64,000 nt of DNA. It comes from Scylla paramamosain. Lineage: Eukaryota; Arthropoda; Malacostraca; Decapoda; Portunidae. The stretch's first letter is position 1. The number at the start of each line of letters is the position of its first letter. The stretch lies in assembly GCF_035594125.1 (NCBI RefSeq), contig NW_026973671.1:868501-932500 (forward strand), given 5' to 3'. Shown piece by piece: positions 1-14,627 of this stretch. The notes beneath the pieces were generated by a model that made no database searches, was not told the DNA's origin, and worked only from the letters and a program-made list of their open reading frames with translations. The position numbers and the translations under genes were made by a program.

Positions 1-250
1 CCGTCTTTCAGCCCCTTAATTAGTGTTCATTATTACTTTTTACAGGATTTTACTCTACACTGAGGACTGCAATGCTAATTAACTAGAGTATATATACGAG
101 TAGTTTTTTTTTTATCTTATTTTTTTTTTGCAGTTCTCTTATTATTTCATCTATCACATCTTCTTTCAATAGGTACATTAAAGTATGTTGTCTTATAGTG
201 TCTTATGATATCGTACGTCTGTTTTCACAATAATCCATCACTTCCTCGTG

Positions 251-252
<2 letters not shown>

Positions 253-288
<36 letters not shown>

Positions 289-420
289 GAGAGAGAACAG
301 TCAAGGGATTCAAGACAGTGGTGAAGATGACAGATATGGCAGACGGTGCAATACAAACTCTAAATTTCATATACTGCAGCTTGGTAAATTTTTGTTGTTG
401 TTGCTCCTATTGCGTCGTCG

Positions 421-470
<50 letters not shown>

Positions 471-518
471 GCCATCAACTTTAGTAGCTTCAACCATCAG
501 TAGATAAGATTAAATAAC

Positions 519-593
<75 letters not shown>
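253..593. repeat. (CA)n, (TTG)n and (CA)n microsatellites
   Basis: (CA)n 253-286, (TTG)n 421-471, (CA)n 522-593. Open frames here encode His-Thr, Cys or Cys-Val repeats only. Confidence 0.97.
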
Positions 594-1657
<1,064 letters not shown>

Positions 1658-2031
1658 AATCATTTTTGCTCAGCTGAATGATTTAACTTTTGTCATTTTT
1701 ATTTTTTTCTATTCATTCACTTCTTATTTCACCTACATATTTTTTGCTTTCATTTAAGAAAAGAAACAAAACGAGAGAAAGAAAAAATGACTGAGTGTTT
1801 TGTGATCGAGACATGATGTGTTAAAATCCAGTGAGAGATTAATTAACACAACAGTCACCAGAAGGATATTTTATTATTTTTTCTTACTTAAATATTAAGT
1901 GTTAAAATGCAGTGAAAGATTAATTAATACAACAGTGAACAGAGAAATGCCTTAAGTGTGTTTTGTGATCGAGGAATTAGTAACAGCAGCAGCAGACAGA
2001 CAGAAGTAATAGTACGAATATCATTATTATC

Positions 2032-2478
<447 letters not shown>

Positions 2479-2804
2479 CGAAAACAGACAACAAAAGATC
2501 AAAACTTTAGGTTCATAAAAGAAATTATGGTGAGCGGACCACGGCTTGTAAGTTTATATCATGTATTATTAGTTATTGATTCAGAAAGACGGCACCAAAA
2601 AACAGCGGAAGTGTTATTCATGAGCCAGAATGCTGTTAAATTACTGATAGAATTATGAAAACCACCGGATGGTGCCACCGTCAGGCGACTCCAGCAGCAG
2701 TTCCCCGCCGTGACTGTGACTGTGCACGTGATTGTGCACTGTCACTGTGATACGTACTGTATCCACCAATTCCCAGTGAAATAGTATATAAAAGCAGTAT
2801 AATA

Positions 2805-2808
2805 TAAT

Positions 2809-2879
<71 letters not shown>

Positions 2880-2908
2880 TAAGTAATAATAATAATAATA
2901 AATAATCA

Positions 2909-2983
<75 letters not shown>
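2805..2983. repeat. (TAA)n and (GA)n microsatellites
   Basis: Interrupted (TAA)n 2805-2905 followed by (GA)n 2913-2983. Confidence 0.97.
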
Positions 2984-2986
<3 letters not shown>

Positions 2987-3189
2987 AGCATGTTCGTCTC
3001 ACCTTTGGTAAGCCGCCACGCATCCACGACATCCTGCCACGCATCACGCTAAGCCGGGACGCGCCGCACCTCTCAGCCCCTATTAACACAACTTCCCCCC
3101 CGCAATGTAAACCAGTCCTGCTAACGCCACGACGCTAAGGCAAGACTCAAGCTGCTCCCCGCCTGTCTCTGAACCATATTCCGAGACGC

Positions 3190-3310
3190 TCCAAAGGCTG
3201 TAGTTGAAGTGACACGGGATTGTACGTTAGGTTATGGTTCTGGTGCTACATTAACAATATTTCTACACTATTAACAGGAGAAACACTCTTGAAAGCCAGG
3301 TTTCTGAATA
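3190..3310. repeat. Dispersed foldback repeat family, copy 1
   Basis: About 37 bp ending GGAGAAACACTCTTGAA are shared almost exactly with 44517-44553. The inner part resembles the reverse complement of the outer part, so the unit is partly palindromic. Confidence 0.5.
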
Positions 3311-3995
<685 letters not shown>

Positions 3996-4119
3996 CTGTT
4001 TGACTTACTTATGGAAGTCTCACTGGCCTGGGAGCAGATCTGAAAAGATTAAAAATATACTTAGTAGTGGAAACAAACTTGGGAAACAGTTTTGTTCTTT
4101 GGTGGATGGTTGGTAGTAA

Positions 4120-4265
4120 TATTATGGAGGAGGAGGAGGAGAAGAGAAGGCGGAAGAACAGGAGACCCTAAAAGAAAAAAAAAACACCACCACCACCACC
4201 GCCAACACCACTACCATCATCACCACCAACACCACAGCCACTACCACCATCACCACCACCACTAA
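4120..4265. repeat. GGA and (ACC)n tracts
   Basis: Short GGA tract at 4127-4141, then irregular ACC/ACCATC units at 4187-4262. Confidence 0.85.
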
Positions 4266-4521
4266 TACTTCAAAGAGCCTCATTAACACCTACTAGTTCG
4301 CGAGGGTTGATACTAGAGGGAGGGACTGGTGGGTGTCTAGGAGCAGTGTGTGAGCGTCTCTGTTCCTTCCCAGACTGAGCCCCGGGCGTGTCTCAGCGGA
4401 TCCCCAGTAAGCAATACTAACCGCGTTACTGCCACGGCATCCATTTATATATTGATGAGGGTGTTCCCGGCATGTTCTACACTCTGTGGATGCTGCAGCA
4501 GAGACGCCCAAGGCCTAGCCC

Positions 4522-5084
4522 AGACCAAGATGCCTTGTATCGAAACAGTTGCTCAACGATGTGTCTGGAGTGTTGCAAAACAATGTATCTGGAGTGTTGC
4601 GAAACAGTTGCTCAACAACTGAGCAACAATAAGCTACGTGAGACAATACATCTGCGTGATACGGTACTATTTTTTGCATTTTATCAGACTTTTTCCCTTC
4701 TCTCCTGCTAGTGCAACTTCTCCTGTAAAAAAAACGTAGAAATTTCACTTATGAGTGTAATGTAGATTCCATAAATTCCATGGCAAGTGTATTTTTCTGT
4801 ATTCAATCTCACTATTTCCCTCAAAACCCTTAACAGCACGAGCCAGCAAACCACTGAGTCGAACTGACCAGTGACAACCAGATGGTGAGTCGTGTTGCCA
4901 GCAACACTGTATCGTGTTTCCCATATCCAGGGGGAAACACAGAAACACATTAGGGCAACAAATTTGGATTGTTGCTCAACTATTGAGCGACCTTTCAGAT
5001 ACATTGTTGTTGGATGTTTATCAACAGTTCCGAAATATTTTTTGATTTGATGATCGTCTGTTGTGAGCAACAATGTATCTTGGT
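4522..5084. mobile_element. Candidate foldback/MITE element with GTTGCTCA subterminal repeats
   Basis: GACCAAGAT at 4522-4530 is matched in reverse at 5076-5084, and similar inner words occur at both ends in opposite sense: GTTGCTCA, and CAATGTATCT near 4584 and 5071. Short hairpins with TTGCTCA...TGAGCAA arms sit at about 4610-4628 and 4972-4988. No clean target duplication was found. The centre (4690-4950) is plain AT-rich DNA. There is no protein. Confidence 0.4.
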
Positions 5085-5189
5085 CAAGGACAAGGTTTTA
5101 ATAATAAGACAATAAGTAGTTCACTCTCATTTTCTATAACTGTCGTTTAAATACACCCCACTCACACACACACTCACACACACACACTC

Positions 5190-5460
5190 ACACACAGGTA
5201 GGTGGTCAGCTGAATGGGCAGTTGGATTGGTGGGTGGGTGATCTGGTGTGTAGATGCGTGGGTGGATGGGTATGTGTGTGTGTAGGTGGATGGCTGAGGG
5301 GATGGGTGAGTGGAGGGTGTGGGTGAGATGCGGATGGTGGGTTTAGTGTAGACGAGTGGATGGGTAGGTGGATGGATGGAGAAGTGTTTGGGAGGATGAG
5401 TGTGAATGAGTAAGTTGTTGGAGGGTCAGTGAACAGTGGATGGATGGGTGGATGGATTAG
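5190..5460. repeat. Degenerate (GGAT/GGGT) tract
   Basis: An irregular run of GGATGG, GGGTGG and TGAG words, preceded by short CACA/CTCA units from 5161. Confidence 0.7.
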
Positions 5461-5657
5461 TGGCTGCTGGTGTCTTATATCGAATATTTTGAAGAGGCTA
5501 CAGTGAAAGTTATCGGCGCATTCAAGGATTTTCTTTTTCTTTTATAATTCTATAAATTGTTTCACAAATAGTTGTTTACCCAGGCAGGAAGCAACCATTC
5601 CGTAGCATCTCCAGCTCCTTAACCAATCCCGTGACATTCCTACTCCTTAGCGTGCCT

Positions 5658-5855
5658 CGTAACATTTCCATCCCCTTTTAAGATACCAGTAACATTCCAA
5701 ACCCTTTAAATACAGCTCAGTACCTTTAATAACCTTTTAGCGGGACCCGTAACATTTCCACCCCCTTTTAGAATACCAGTAACATTCCAAACCCTTTAAA
5801 TACAGCCCAGTACCTTTAATAACCTTTTAGCGGGACCCGTAACATTTCCACCCCT
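5658..5855. repeat. 90-bp tandem repeat, 2.2 units
   Basis: Units start CGTAACATTTCCA at 5658, 5748 and 5838, with few differences between the first two. A related partial unit lies just upstream. Confidence 0.9.
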
Positions 5856-6392
5856 TAGCCTGACCCATGATGTTCCTCGCCCCGTAAGGTTCACCACTAA
5901 AAGGGCTCAAGGGGTCGCAAGATTAGGTTTCCAGTGCCCGGATTGACGGTGATCTGCCTGGATGTAACGTCATTAACGCACACTAATGGACTGGAAGTTG
6001 CGTATTACAACGTCTGCACTCAGAGGCCGACGCTCCATCTCCCCCCGTCTGCCTGTCTGTCTGTATGGGTCTGTGTTTGTCTTTGTTTGTCTTTGTTTGG
6101 TTCTATTCCTATCTAAGTTTGTTTCTGTGAGTGTGACTGCTTCTCTCTGTGTCTGTCTTCATGCCCCTGTTTCTGTTTTTGTTTTTGTCACTGTATATCT
6201 ATGTTTGTTTCTGTCACTGTCTCTTTTTGCCTGCTCGTTAGTTATTTTGTCTCTATTTATATTTGTGTATCTCTGTCTAAATGTTGTGTCAGTCTGTTCG
6301 TCTGTACTTGAATACATCACTAGAACAACTTTGTTACAAAAAGAGCGATAGATTTTTGCTCTTTCTTTCCTACATTCCGAGTTCGGTTTCTC

Positions 6393-6395
<3 letters not shown>
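5856..6395. other. Spacer with degenerate TCTGTTTGT tract
   Basis: From about 6050 to 6300 the DNA is made of TCTGT/TTTGT words. The open frame over it (Ser-, Val- and Leu-rich) is a translation of this tract. Confidence 0.5.
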
Positions 6396-6397
<2 letters not shown>

Positions 6398-6485
<88 letters not shown>

Positions 6486-6598
6486 ACGTATTTACATGTT
6501 AACAGGATTGAGTCAAGCTCGTAATGTCCCGTTTTTTAATATCAAATGATCATACTTTTTCCTTTAAATTTATGTATATTGTTTGCATACACACACAC

Positions 6599-6667
<69 letters not shown>

Positions 6668-6810
6668 ATGGTGCGAGCCATCAATCAATAGTATTTCCCT
6701 CCTAGATTAGACTTACCTTTAGGATTAATGTTAAGCTTTTCCCCATCCCCTATGTACATTTTCAGTTTGTTAACTGCCTAAATAATAAACCGTTTATTAT
6801 TATTTATTAT

Positions 6811-6888
<78 letters not shown>
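6398..6888. repeat. (TG)n and two (CA)n microsatellites
   Basis: (TG)n 6398-6483, (CA)n 6591-6666 and (CA)n 6816-6888. Both CA tracts carry rare CACG interruptions. Confidence 0.97.
6667..6815 (+). mobile_element. 3' end of a non-LTR retrotransposon with (TTA)n tail
   Basis: About 120 bp of unique sequence ends with TTAACTGCC, then AATAATAAACCG and an ATT/TTA tail at about 6797-6815. I recognise this 3' end from decapod retrotransposon copies (from memory, not checked). It lies between two (CA)n tracts (6591-6666 and 6816-6888), which suggests insertion into a CA microsatellite. Confidence 0.5.
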
Positions 6889-6890
<2 letters not shown>

Positions 6891-7125
6891 TGAATGGAGC
6901 TAAAACATTTCCTTGTTCGCCCCAATTAGATCTAAAAAGTTCATTGAGTCATCAGCATTTCAACACTTCCTCCTTGTCCAGCAACACGCAGGAGCTTTGG
7001 TGTGTCATTACCTTCCTCTGTCCCCTCACTCGTGTCTCAAGTGTTGGCTGACTGACACACTGACGGCAGGTAGAGGCCAGTTGTCAGCGTCAGTCACCCC
7101 ATAGCACTGTCCGTCTGTCTTACCT

Positions 7126-8175
7126 CCTAAAGTTGTGTGTTTTTCCTTTAGTTTCTGCATAGGAAAATTAGGTTAGAATAGGAGAAATTCATGCTGATGC
7201 TCGAGTCAATGATAGACGGGTGTTGTTTTCTTTAATTATTCAACTTTACTTCTGTTCTTTGTCAGTGTCACATCCTAAAGTTGGACTGTGTTTTCTTGGG
7301 TGTTTGTATAGGTAAAGTTAGATTATAGGGTAGAGGTAGTGGTAACTGATGGCTAAGTTAATGATAGACGGCTGTTGTTTTTCGTCATTTATCTTTCCTG
7401 TGTCCCACCTACTAAAGGTTATGTTTTTATTTAATATATATATAGGGAACAAAATTTACTTGAAGAATAAAGGCAATACACAGTGAAGGCTGAATTAATG
7501 ACAAACTGCAGATCTTTTAGTGAATTATTCAACTTCACTTGCGTGCCAATTTGTCTGTCTTCCCTTCTAAAAGTTGTATTACTTTGTGTTTGTTATCTGT
7601 ATGGCAAATATAGCTCAAAGAATAAGAGAAATACACACAGACTGAATCAATACACGACAGATGTTCTCGTTAATTATTCAATGTCACTTCTGTTCTGCAT
7701 TGTTTGTCTTCACCGCTAAACTTGTACTTTCTTTAGTATCTATATAGGAAGGAATGAGCTCAAAGAATAAAAGAAATAGAGGTGGTTGAATTAATGATAG
7801 CAGCTATTTCGTTAATTATTCAACCGTGCTTCTGTTTAAAAATTCCATTATTAATTTTTCTTTAGTATCTGTATAGGAATAATTTGCTCAAAGGATGAAA
7901 GAAGTTTACACTGATACCTGAATTAATGATGTACGACACCTGTTTTCGTTAATTTCAGCTGCATTTCTGTTCTACTGGTCCGTCTGCTTTCTCTCCTAAA
8001 AGTTATATTATTTTTTATTTAGTATTTGTATAAGGAAAATTATTCAAAGCAAAAATAAAAAAAACATTAATGACTGAATTAATGATAGACAGCAGATTTT
8101 TTCGTCAATTATTCAATCATATCACTATCGTTCTACTGTAACTGTCTCCTCTTCTAAAGTTGTACGATTTGAGTG
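7126..8175. repeat. Degenerate tandem array, about 147-bp unit, seven units
   Basis: The anchor CTAAA(A)GTTGTA recurs at about 7127, 7275, 7412, 7567, 7716, 7836, 7996 and 8154. Each unit carries the same order of words: TTTAGTATCTGTATAGG, CTCAAAGAATAA, TGAATTAATGATAGAC, then GTTAATTATTCAA and TTCTGTTCT. Units are well diverged, so the array is old. One unit is shortened by about 30 bp. Confidence 0.8.
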
Positions 8176-8897
8176 TTTTGTTTTTTCTATAATGAACCGA
8201 CTCACTGGTCCATTAGCGTCGCAATATCGAGATCATATGGTAACGCTTTCTGAACCCGCTAAAGATAAATACATAAATAAAATAAAATAAAATAAAACAA
8301 TAGAAAATAAATAAAAATAACACTTTCCTGCAATTCTACGTATACAAAACATGAATAAATACGTTCTGATTTGCTCTCTTGGAATTGCTGACAATATAAA
8401 ATACTAAAAAAACAAAACACAATTACTGTAAATCAAATGCACTTTATGAAATTGGTTAAAACAGGATGTGACAAACAAACTCTGTTGCAATAACATATAA
8501 CAAATGGATGAATGCGTCGTAGAATGTTTTCCTACAATTACTCAAAACGCAAAACACTACAAATCAAAACAGAACACCCTTTAAACCCAATCTTCCGGTA
8601 CTCTAATTCTTCTGCCTACAAGTCCATCTCTTCATTTCTCTCAGTCCTCCCTCACTCTCCTTCCGCTGTTCAAGTAATCAACCTTCCCACTGCCTCTGTC
8701 TGCAATCCCTCGCATCTCTCTGGCAATATTTTTTCGGTCTTATCACTGCTCTCACGGACGATACTCCTGCAAACTTTCTTCCTGCCTTCCTGCCTTCCTG
8801 CCTCCCCTCTCACCGCAACCCTTCCACCTTGGCCTTCATTTTCCCTCCCAGCTTATTCAGGTCATGTGTTTTTTTTTTCTTAAGCAAGAGTTCACTT

Positions 8898-8952
<55 letters not shown>

Positions 8953-9034
8953 GGGGATCTTAGACATTGCTTCACCTACTATTTTTGTTTGTCTATCTAT
9001 TTATTTTCTAACATTTTTGCACTACGGAAGTGTA

Positions 9035-9082
<48 letters not shown>

Positions 9083-9100
9083 CATCATCATTATTATTTT
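8176..9100. other. Spacer with (CT)n and (ATT)n
   Basis: AT-rich DNA with AATAAAATAAAA near 8275, a pyrimidine-rich part at 8600-8870, (CT)n 8901-8949 and (ATT)n 9036-9095. No gene is seen. Confidence 0.7.
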
Positions 9101-9282
9101 CTATTGAAAATGTTTAATTCCTTTCAAATTTTTGCTCGATGTTTTCCTCTTATGATTTTTTTTATTTAATCATCACAATTAATTACACTTTTCTTATTTT
9201 ATTAATTTATGTGCACTATATTTTTTCTTACTCTTCGTTTTCATTTTTTTTTTCCCTCTAATTTTCAAAAGAGGATTAGAAG

Positions 9283-9375
9283 GTGGAAATAGATGTGTTT
9301 GATGCAGTGACTACCAGTGTAGGTCTGATGGCCTCCTGCAGCTTCCCTTATGTTCTTATGTTCTTATCTATCTAT
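9283..9375 (+). mobile_element. 3' fragment of a CR1-like or SINE element with octamer tail
   Basis: The unit holds TGATGGCCTCCTGCAGCTTC followed by repeats of an octamer close to TTATGTTC at 9349-9367, then TCTA units. Octamer tails of this kind are known from CR1-type elements. There is no coding sequence. The assignment rests on the tail and on recalled similarity to decapod repeats. Confidence 0.45.
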
Positions 9376-9376
9376 C

Positions 9377-9920
<544 letters not shown>

Positions 9921-10151
9921 ACAAAAGCAAAAACAAAAACAATTTAGGGCAAAACCACTTATTTCCGCTCCATTAAAAAGAAAATAAAGAAAAAGAAATA
10001 GGAAGAGAGGAAGCGGGCAGAAATCAATTGAATTTTGGAGGTGGCCTAAATTTTTCTCTCTCCAAGGCAGGAAAGTTAAAAGAAAAGGAAAAAAATACAG
10101 AAATGTTGCAGAATTTAGCGAGAAATTGATAAGACCGAGTAACCTTGATAC

Positions 10152-10154
<3 letters not shown>

Positions 10155-10232
<78 letters not shown>
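10155..10232. repeat. (GA)n microsatellite
   Basis: Near-perfect GA tract with one extra G near 10220. A short CAC tract follows (10284-10308). Confidence 0.97.
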
Positions 10233-10394
10233 TTACACACATCAATGAAACATCACTCTATTACCCTTGGCGTCAGCAACAGCACCAGCACCACCACCAC
10301 CACCACCGGCATAATGTTCGTGGCGGCAGTAATCCTCTCAGTGCGCGGCGCCGCTCCACAGAACACTCCGCCGCCCGTGTTGGGATTAGCAAGC

Positions 10395-10870
10395 CACGCA
10401 GGCAACACAACGCTACGCTTTGAAACGCAAAACATACCAAGGCACCGCCACGCAAAACGCAACACAACGCAATGGAACATAAGATGACACAAGACAACAA
10501 AACGCAAGGGAACGCAACACTGGATAACACAAAACAACGCCACGAAACGCAAAGTCGCGCAACACAAAACAAAACTATAACACAAATAATACAACACAAA
10601 GTCACGTAAAGCAACGCAACACAGCACAAGGCGACACAGGCAACGCAAGGCAACACGAAGAACACAAGATAATACAAGACATCGCAAACCAAAGCATCAC
10701 AAGGCAACACAAGGAAACGCAATTCATCGCAATGCAACTCAGGGCAAGAAAAGAAAACGTAACTCAACTCAACTCACGAAAAGCAACACAACACGAGACA
10801 ACAAAAGGCAACGAAACGCCACGCAAAGCAATTCGACGCCGCGCAAGGCACAGCAACGCCGCGCCAAGCC
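10395..10870. repeat. Degenerate pentamer tract (CAACG/CAACA), T-poor strand
   Basis: Hundreds of bases built from ACGCAA, AACAC and AAGGC words at about 5-bp spacing, with very little T on the plus strand. The minus-strand open frames here (10253-10767) are Cys-, Val- and Leu-rich translations of this tract and are not genes. Confidence 0.65.
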
Positions 10871-11630
10871 ACCCAGCGCCCGAAGCCCCAATAATTAAGG
10901 CCACCGGGACATTTCAGCGGTGCCAAGTGTCGGAAGAAAATATTTTGGAAACTTCCATAATTGCTTTCCTTACTGAATTCCATTAATTTCCCGAAGACTT
11001 TGGCGGCCGAAATGCAATTTTTTTTCCATTCACTCGGCAGCAAATACGTAAATATAAGAGAAAACGGAGTGAGCGAAATTTTTGACCTGGACTGAGGCGG
11101 GGGTTTCGAAATGATTCCTAATACATCTGGTGTTGCTCTTTGTTTCTGCTGCACCACCACGCATTATTGTTTCCCAGCACTAATGCATCGTTCACGCACT
11201 ACACTGAAAGCTGATGTGTCGGGCGAGGGCGGGCAAGAACTGACAACGCACAGAATACAACTCCATAAATATAACCCTTCATATTAGCAGCGAGATGTTA
11301 TGTTCTCACTCCACTCTTACCGTGGAATTAATATTATCTCTTGCTAACACATGCAAGTCGGGAAGCGGAGGTGAAAGGAAAAAAAATACATGTTATGAAG
11401 TGAATTTATTCCCGACTAGTCTTGCTTCTGTGTAAATACTACCCCCATTATTGCCCAACACCCTTGATAAATCACTCACCCATTGCACTGAAAGCTGACT
11501 TGGGGCGAGGAAGTGGAAAGCAAAACAGCACCACGTCTGTCACTAGTGATGGACAAACATGCTCAATTGTCACGGTTTGCCTAAATATTTGCCTCACTAT
11601 TTCCAAACTTTTGATAAATCACTCATCCCC
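10871..11630. other. Spacer, no feature seen
   Basis: Unique-looking DNA. CACTGAAAGCTGA...GGGCGAGG occurs at about 11200 and 11486, a small diverged repeat. Confidence 0.5.
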
Positions 11631-11631
11631 T

Positions 11632-11725
<94 letters not shown>

Positions 11726-11801
11726 CAAACAGCTATCCACCCATCCATTCATCCACTCATTCAACCATCCATCAAGCCATCCATCCATCCATCCATCCAG
11801 G

Positions 11802-11835
<34 letters not shown>
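11632..11835. repeat. (GA)n, (CATC)n and (CAGA)n
   Basis: (GA)n 11632-11724, then CATCC units (11736-11798) and CAGA units (11802-11834). Confidence 0.97.
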
Positions 11836-11969
11836 AAGACAGCAGAAGGCAAACGGAAGAAGAAGAAAAGTAATTATGATTATTTACAAAGCGTGGCGTC
11901 GTTCCTTAAACTTGCCGTACCTTTAATTAGGACTGCTCAGACCAAATTATGGATTCCTGGAGGCTGGCC

Positions 11970-12434
11970 TTGGCTGCAGGAGGAGGAGGAGGAGGAGGAG
12001 GAGATAGAAAGGTGCCAGCAGAAAAGAAAAAAAAGAAGAAACAAAGGGAATTCAGAGGAAGAAAATGAGGAAGGAAAAGAAAGAAGAGGAGGAGGAAGAG
12101 AGGTGTGCGCAGATGGGAAGAGAGAAGAAACAAAGGGAATTTTGAGGAGGAGGAGGAGGAGGAGGTAATGTGGAATGAAAAATCAGAAAAAAATAAAGAA
12201 AAGAAACACAAGTTCTTTTCTTCTTCTTCTTCTTCTTCTTCTTCTTCTTCTTCTTCTTCCTCCTCCTCCTCCTCCTCCTCCTCCTCCTCCTCCTCCTCCT
12301 CCTCCTCCTCCTCCTGCTCCAATCCGCATCTAAGATATTAAGCGTCATGGCAACAAAATTTAATTAAGTTTTCCGAAATGCTTTTATTTTTTTTCTTTTT
12401 AATGCTGCAGATGAGCTGATGGTGGTGGTGGTGA

Positions 12435-12506
<72 letters not shown>

Positions 12507-12551
12507 AGTGGTGGTGGTGGTGGTGGTGGTGGTGGTGGTGGTGGTGGTGGA
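11970..12551. repeat. Trinucleotide-rich block: GGA, TTC, TCC, GTA, GGT
   Basis: GGA 11980-12002 and 12143-12165, TTC 12216-12258 running into TCC 12259-12315, then GGT, (GTA)n 12435-12504 and GGT 12511-12551. Long frames here are homopolymeric peptides. Confidence 0.95.
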
Positions 12552-12880
12552 GGAATATTCATTAGTATATTCCTTCTCTTCCTCATCTTTCTGCACCTAT
12601 CCTTCCCTCTCCTACTCCTCCTCCTCCTTCTTCCTCTTCCTCCTTTTCATTTGGTTTCGTTTTTCATTGGATATTCACCTGTATATCCTTTCATCTCTCT
12701 TTCCTCCACCTATCTTTCTCTCTCCTCCACTATCTCTCCCTCTCCTCCTTTCCTTCTACCTATCCCTCTCCTCCTCCTCTTCCTCCTTCTCTTCTCGTTC
12801 TTCTACTATCACTCACCTCCTCCTCTTCTTTCTCAACCTATCCCTCCCTCCCATCTCCTCCTCCTCCTCCTCCTCCCACA
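12552..12880. repeat. Polypyrimidine CTCCTC-rich tract
   Basis: Irregular TCC, TCTT and CTCC words over about 300 bases. It ends with (TCC)n at 12855-12875. Confidence 0.8.
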
Positions 12881-13163
12881 TGTAAGTCCAATAAGCCGAG
12901 CAGATAAATCTTGCACTCTTTCGTATTTAAATTAATTATTTGTTTCAGGCAGCCTCCCATTGCCACCCTGCGCGAGTCATCACGGGGGAGTAGTGACGGG
13001 TTCAAACACGCCAGTAAGTGTATGTACGTCAGGACATTTAACACTTGATTGACTTGGTTCACAGCACTCCATCGCACCGCCAATATATCGCCACTAAAAT
13101 ATTCATCTGTAAGTCGCTCAATTATTCAATACAACTCGTAATATTTAAGTTTTTTTTCTTTCA

Positions 13164-13220
<57 letters not shown>

Positions 13221-13589
13221 CTTTCTTTTATAAGCTGAGTACCTGACTGACTAACTGACTGACTGACTGACTGACTGACTGACTGACTGATGGGTGTGTC
13301 TGCGTTGCTGTCGACCAGGTATTATGTCAAACTGGTCCTGACTGACTGACTGACTGACTAGCTGAATTACTGACTGGCAGACTGATTTATCTTTTTTTTT
13401 TATATCTTACCAGTCCTTTCCTGTTTCCTCTCTTAATTATTGTTCATTATCTACTCTCTCTCTCTCTCTCTCTCTACAATGTTTAAAGACACGAAAAAAC
13501 GACAAATAACAATAATAACGCTATGAATATCAAGGTAAAGCTGACTGAATACAGATGGGGTTTCATATAGAGACAACACAATTTTCTTC
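12881..13589. other. Spacer with (TTA)n and (GACT)n
   Basis: (TTA)n 13165-13220, GACT units 13243-13291 and 13338-13358, short (CT)n 13455-13474. No gene is seen. Confidence 0.8.
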
Positions 13590-14000
13590 TTCAGTCTAAC
13601 GGTATGTAGATTTCCTTTTTCTTTATTAATTATTTGATTTTTTTTTTTTCGTTTTAATCTAAAGGTAACATGATCAATCTTTTTTTTTATCTGAAGGTCA
13701 CAATTTTTACTAATTTTCCTTTCTTTTTCATCTTAAGATAGCACGCTGACCTTTTCATATCCAGAGGCAACACGTGGACTTCATATACCAAATAAAAAAA
13801 ATAACTGGCAGTACTAATTAAAAGAGTAACACGTAGACCTTTTTTTGTCAGTATCCCATGGAGGTCATGGGGAGGATTTTTGCGTCTTAAAGGTAACGTG
13901 TGGAATATTTCATTGTTATACGTTAATTTTTCTACTCCTTTTTCTTTTTTAGATCTACAGGTAACACGTGGATTATTTTTGTCTGTCTGTCTTTATTTAT
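13590..14000. repeat. Degenerate minisatellite, about 32-bp unit or multiple
   Basis: Words close to TCTAAAGGTAACACGTGGAC recur near 13594, 13660, 13690, 13730, 13762, 13830, 13888 and 13953, separated by T-rich DNA. Confidence 0.65.
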
Positions 14001-14541
14001 CTTATCCAGAGTTTTCAAGGACAGGAAGGTTTCATCTCTTACATCTAAAGTTTCCGGGTTCTTTTTTTTATTAATTTATATGCGCATTATTATCATTATA
14101 TTATACAGGTGAAGGTGGTGTGTGTGACGTGTGTGACGCGTAAGAGTGAAGGTAGCAGGAGCCTTTCATTAAATCTCGTGGCACTTCTTGTAATTTCGAA
14201 TGTTCTTTTTGGGTATTCTCTTTTAGGACTGGCATCTAGAGTGGGGCTTTTATTTATTTTATTTTTTTTTTCGTCGTATTTTTTATGCCCTCGACCAGTA
14301 CCAGTCCAGCATTAAAAATAGTAATAATCAAAGGAAGAAGAACGCAACAGATAGAATTTTCTCTTATATTAACAGGCGAAATCTTTAAACCTAACGTAAA
14401 GAGATAAAATATTTAATCTCAGCGTAATTATTCTAGCCATCAAATAAAATAAAATAAATAAAAACTAAAATATCAACGTTTCTAAAATACTTGTTGTTTA
14501 TGCTCTTATCGCTTTCTTTGTTTTAACCCTTTAACTGCTTT

Positions 14542-14544
<3 letters not shown>
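14001..14544. other. Spacer, no feature seen
   Basis: AT-rich DNA. GTGTGTGACGTGTGTGACGC near 14119 is a short local repeat. Confidence 0.5.

Positions 14545-14622
<78 letters not shown>
14545..14622. repeat. (GT)n microsatellite
   Basis: Uninterrupted GT tract. Confidence 0.98.

Positions 14623-14627
<5 letters not shown>

Noticed and set aside
10253..10767. Minus-strand frames rich in Cys, Val and Leu, like a membrane protein
   Set aside because: They read the complement of a T-poor pentamer tract. Two overlapping frames look equally hydrophobic, so composition explains them.
12990..13010. GGGTTCAAAC as a possible tRNA B box
   Set aside because: No matching A box or acceptor stem upstream.
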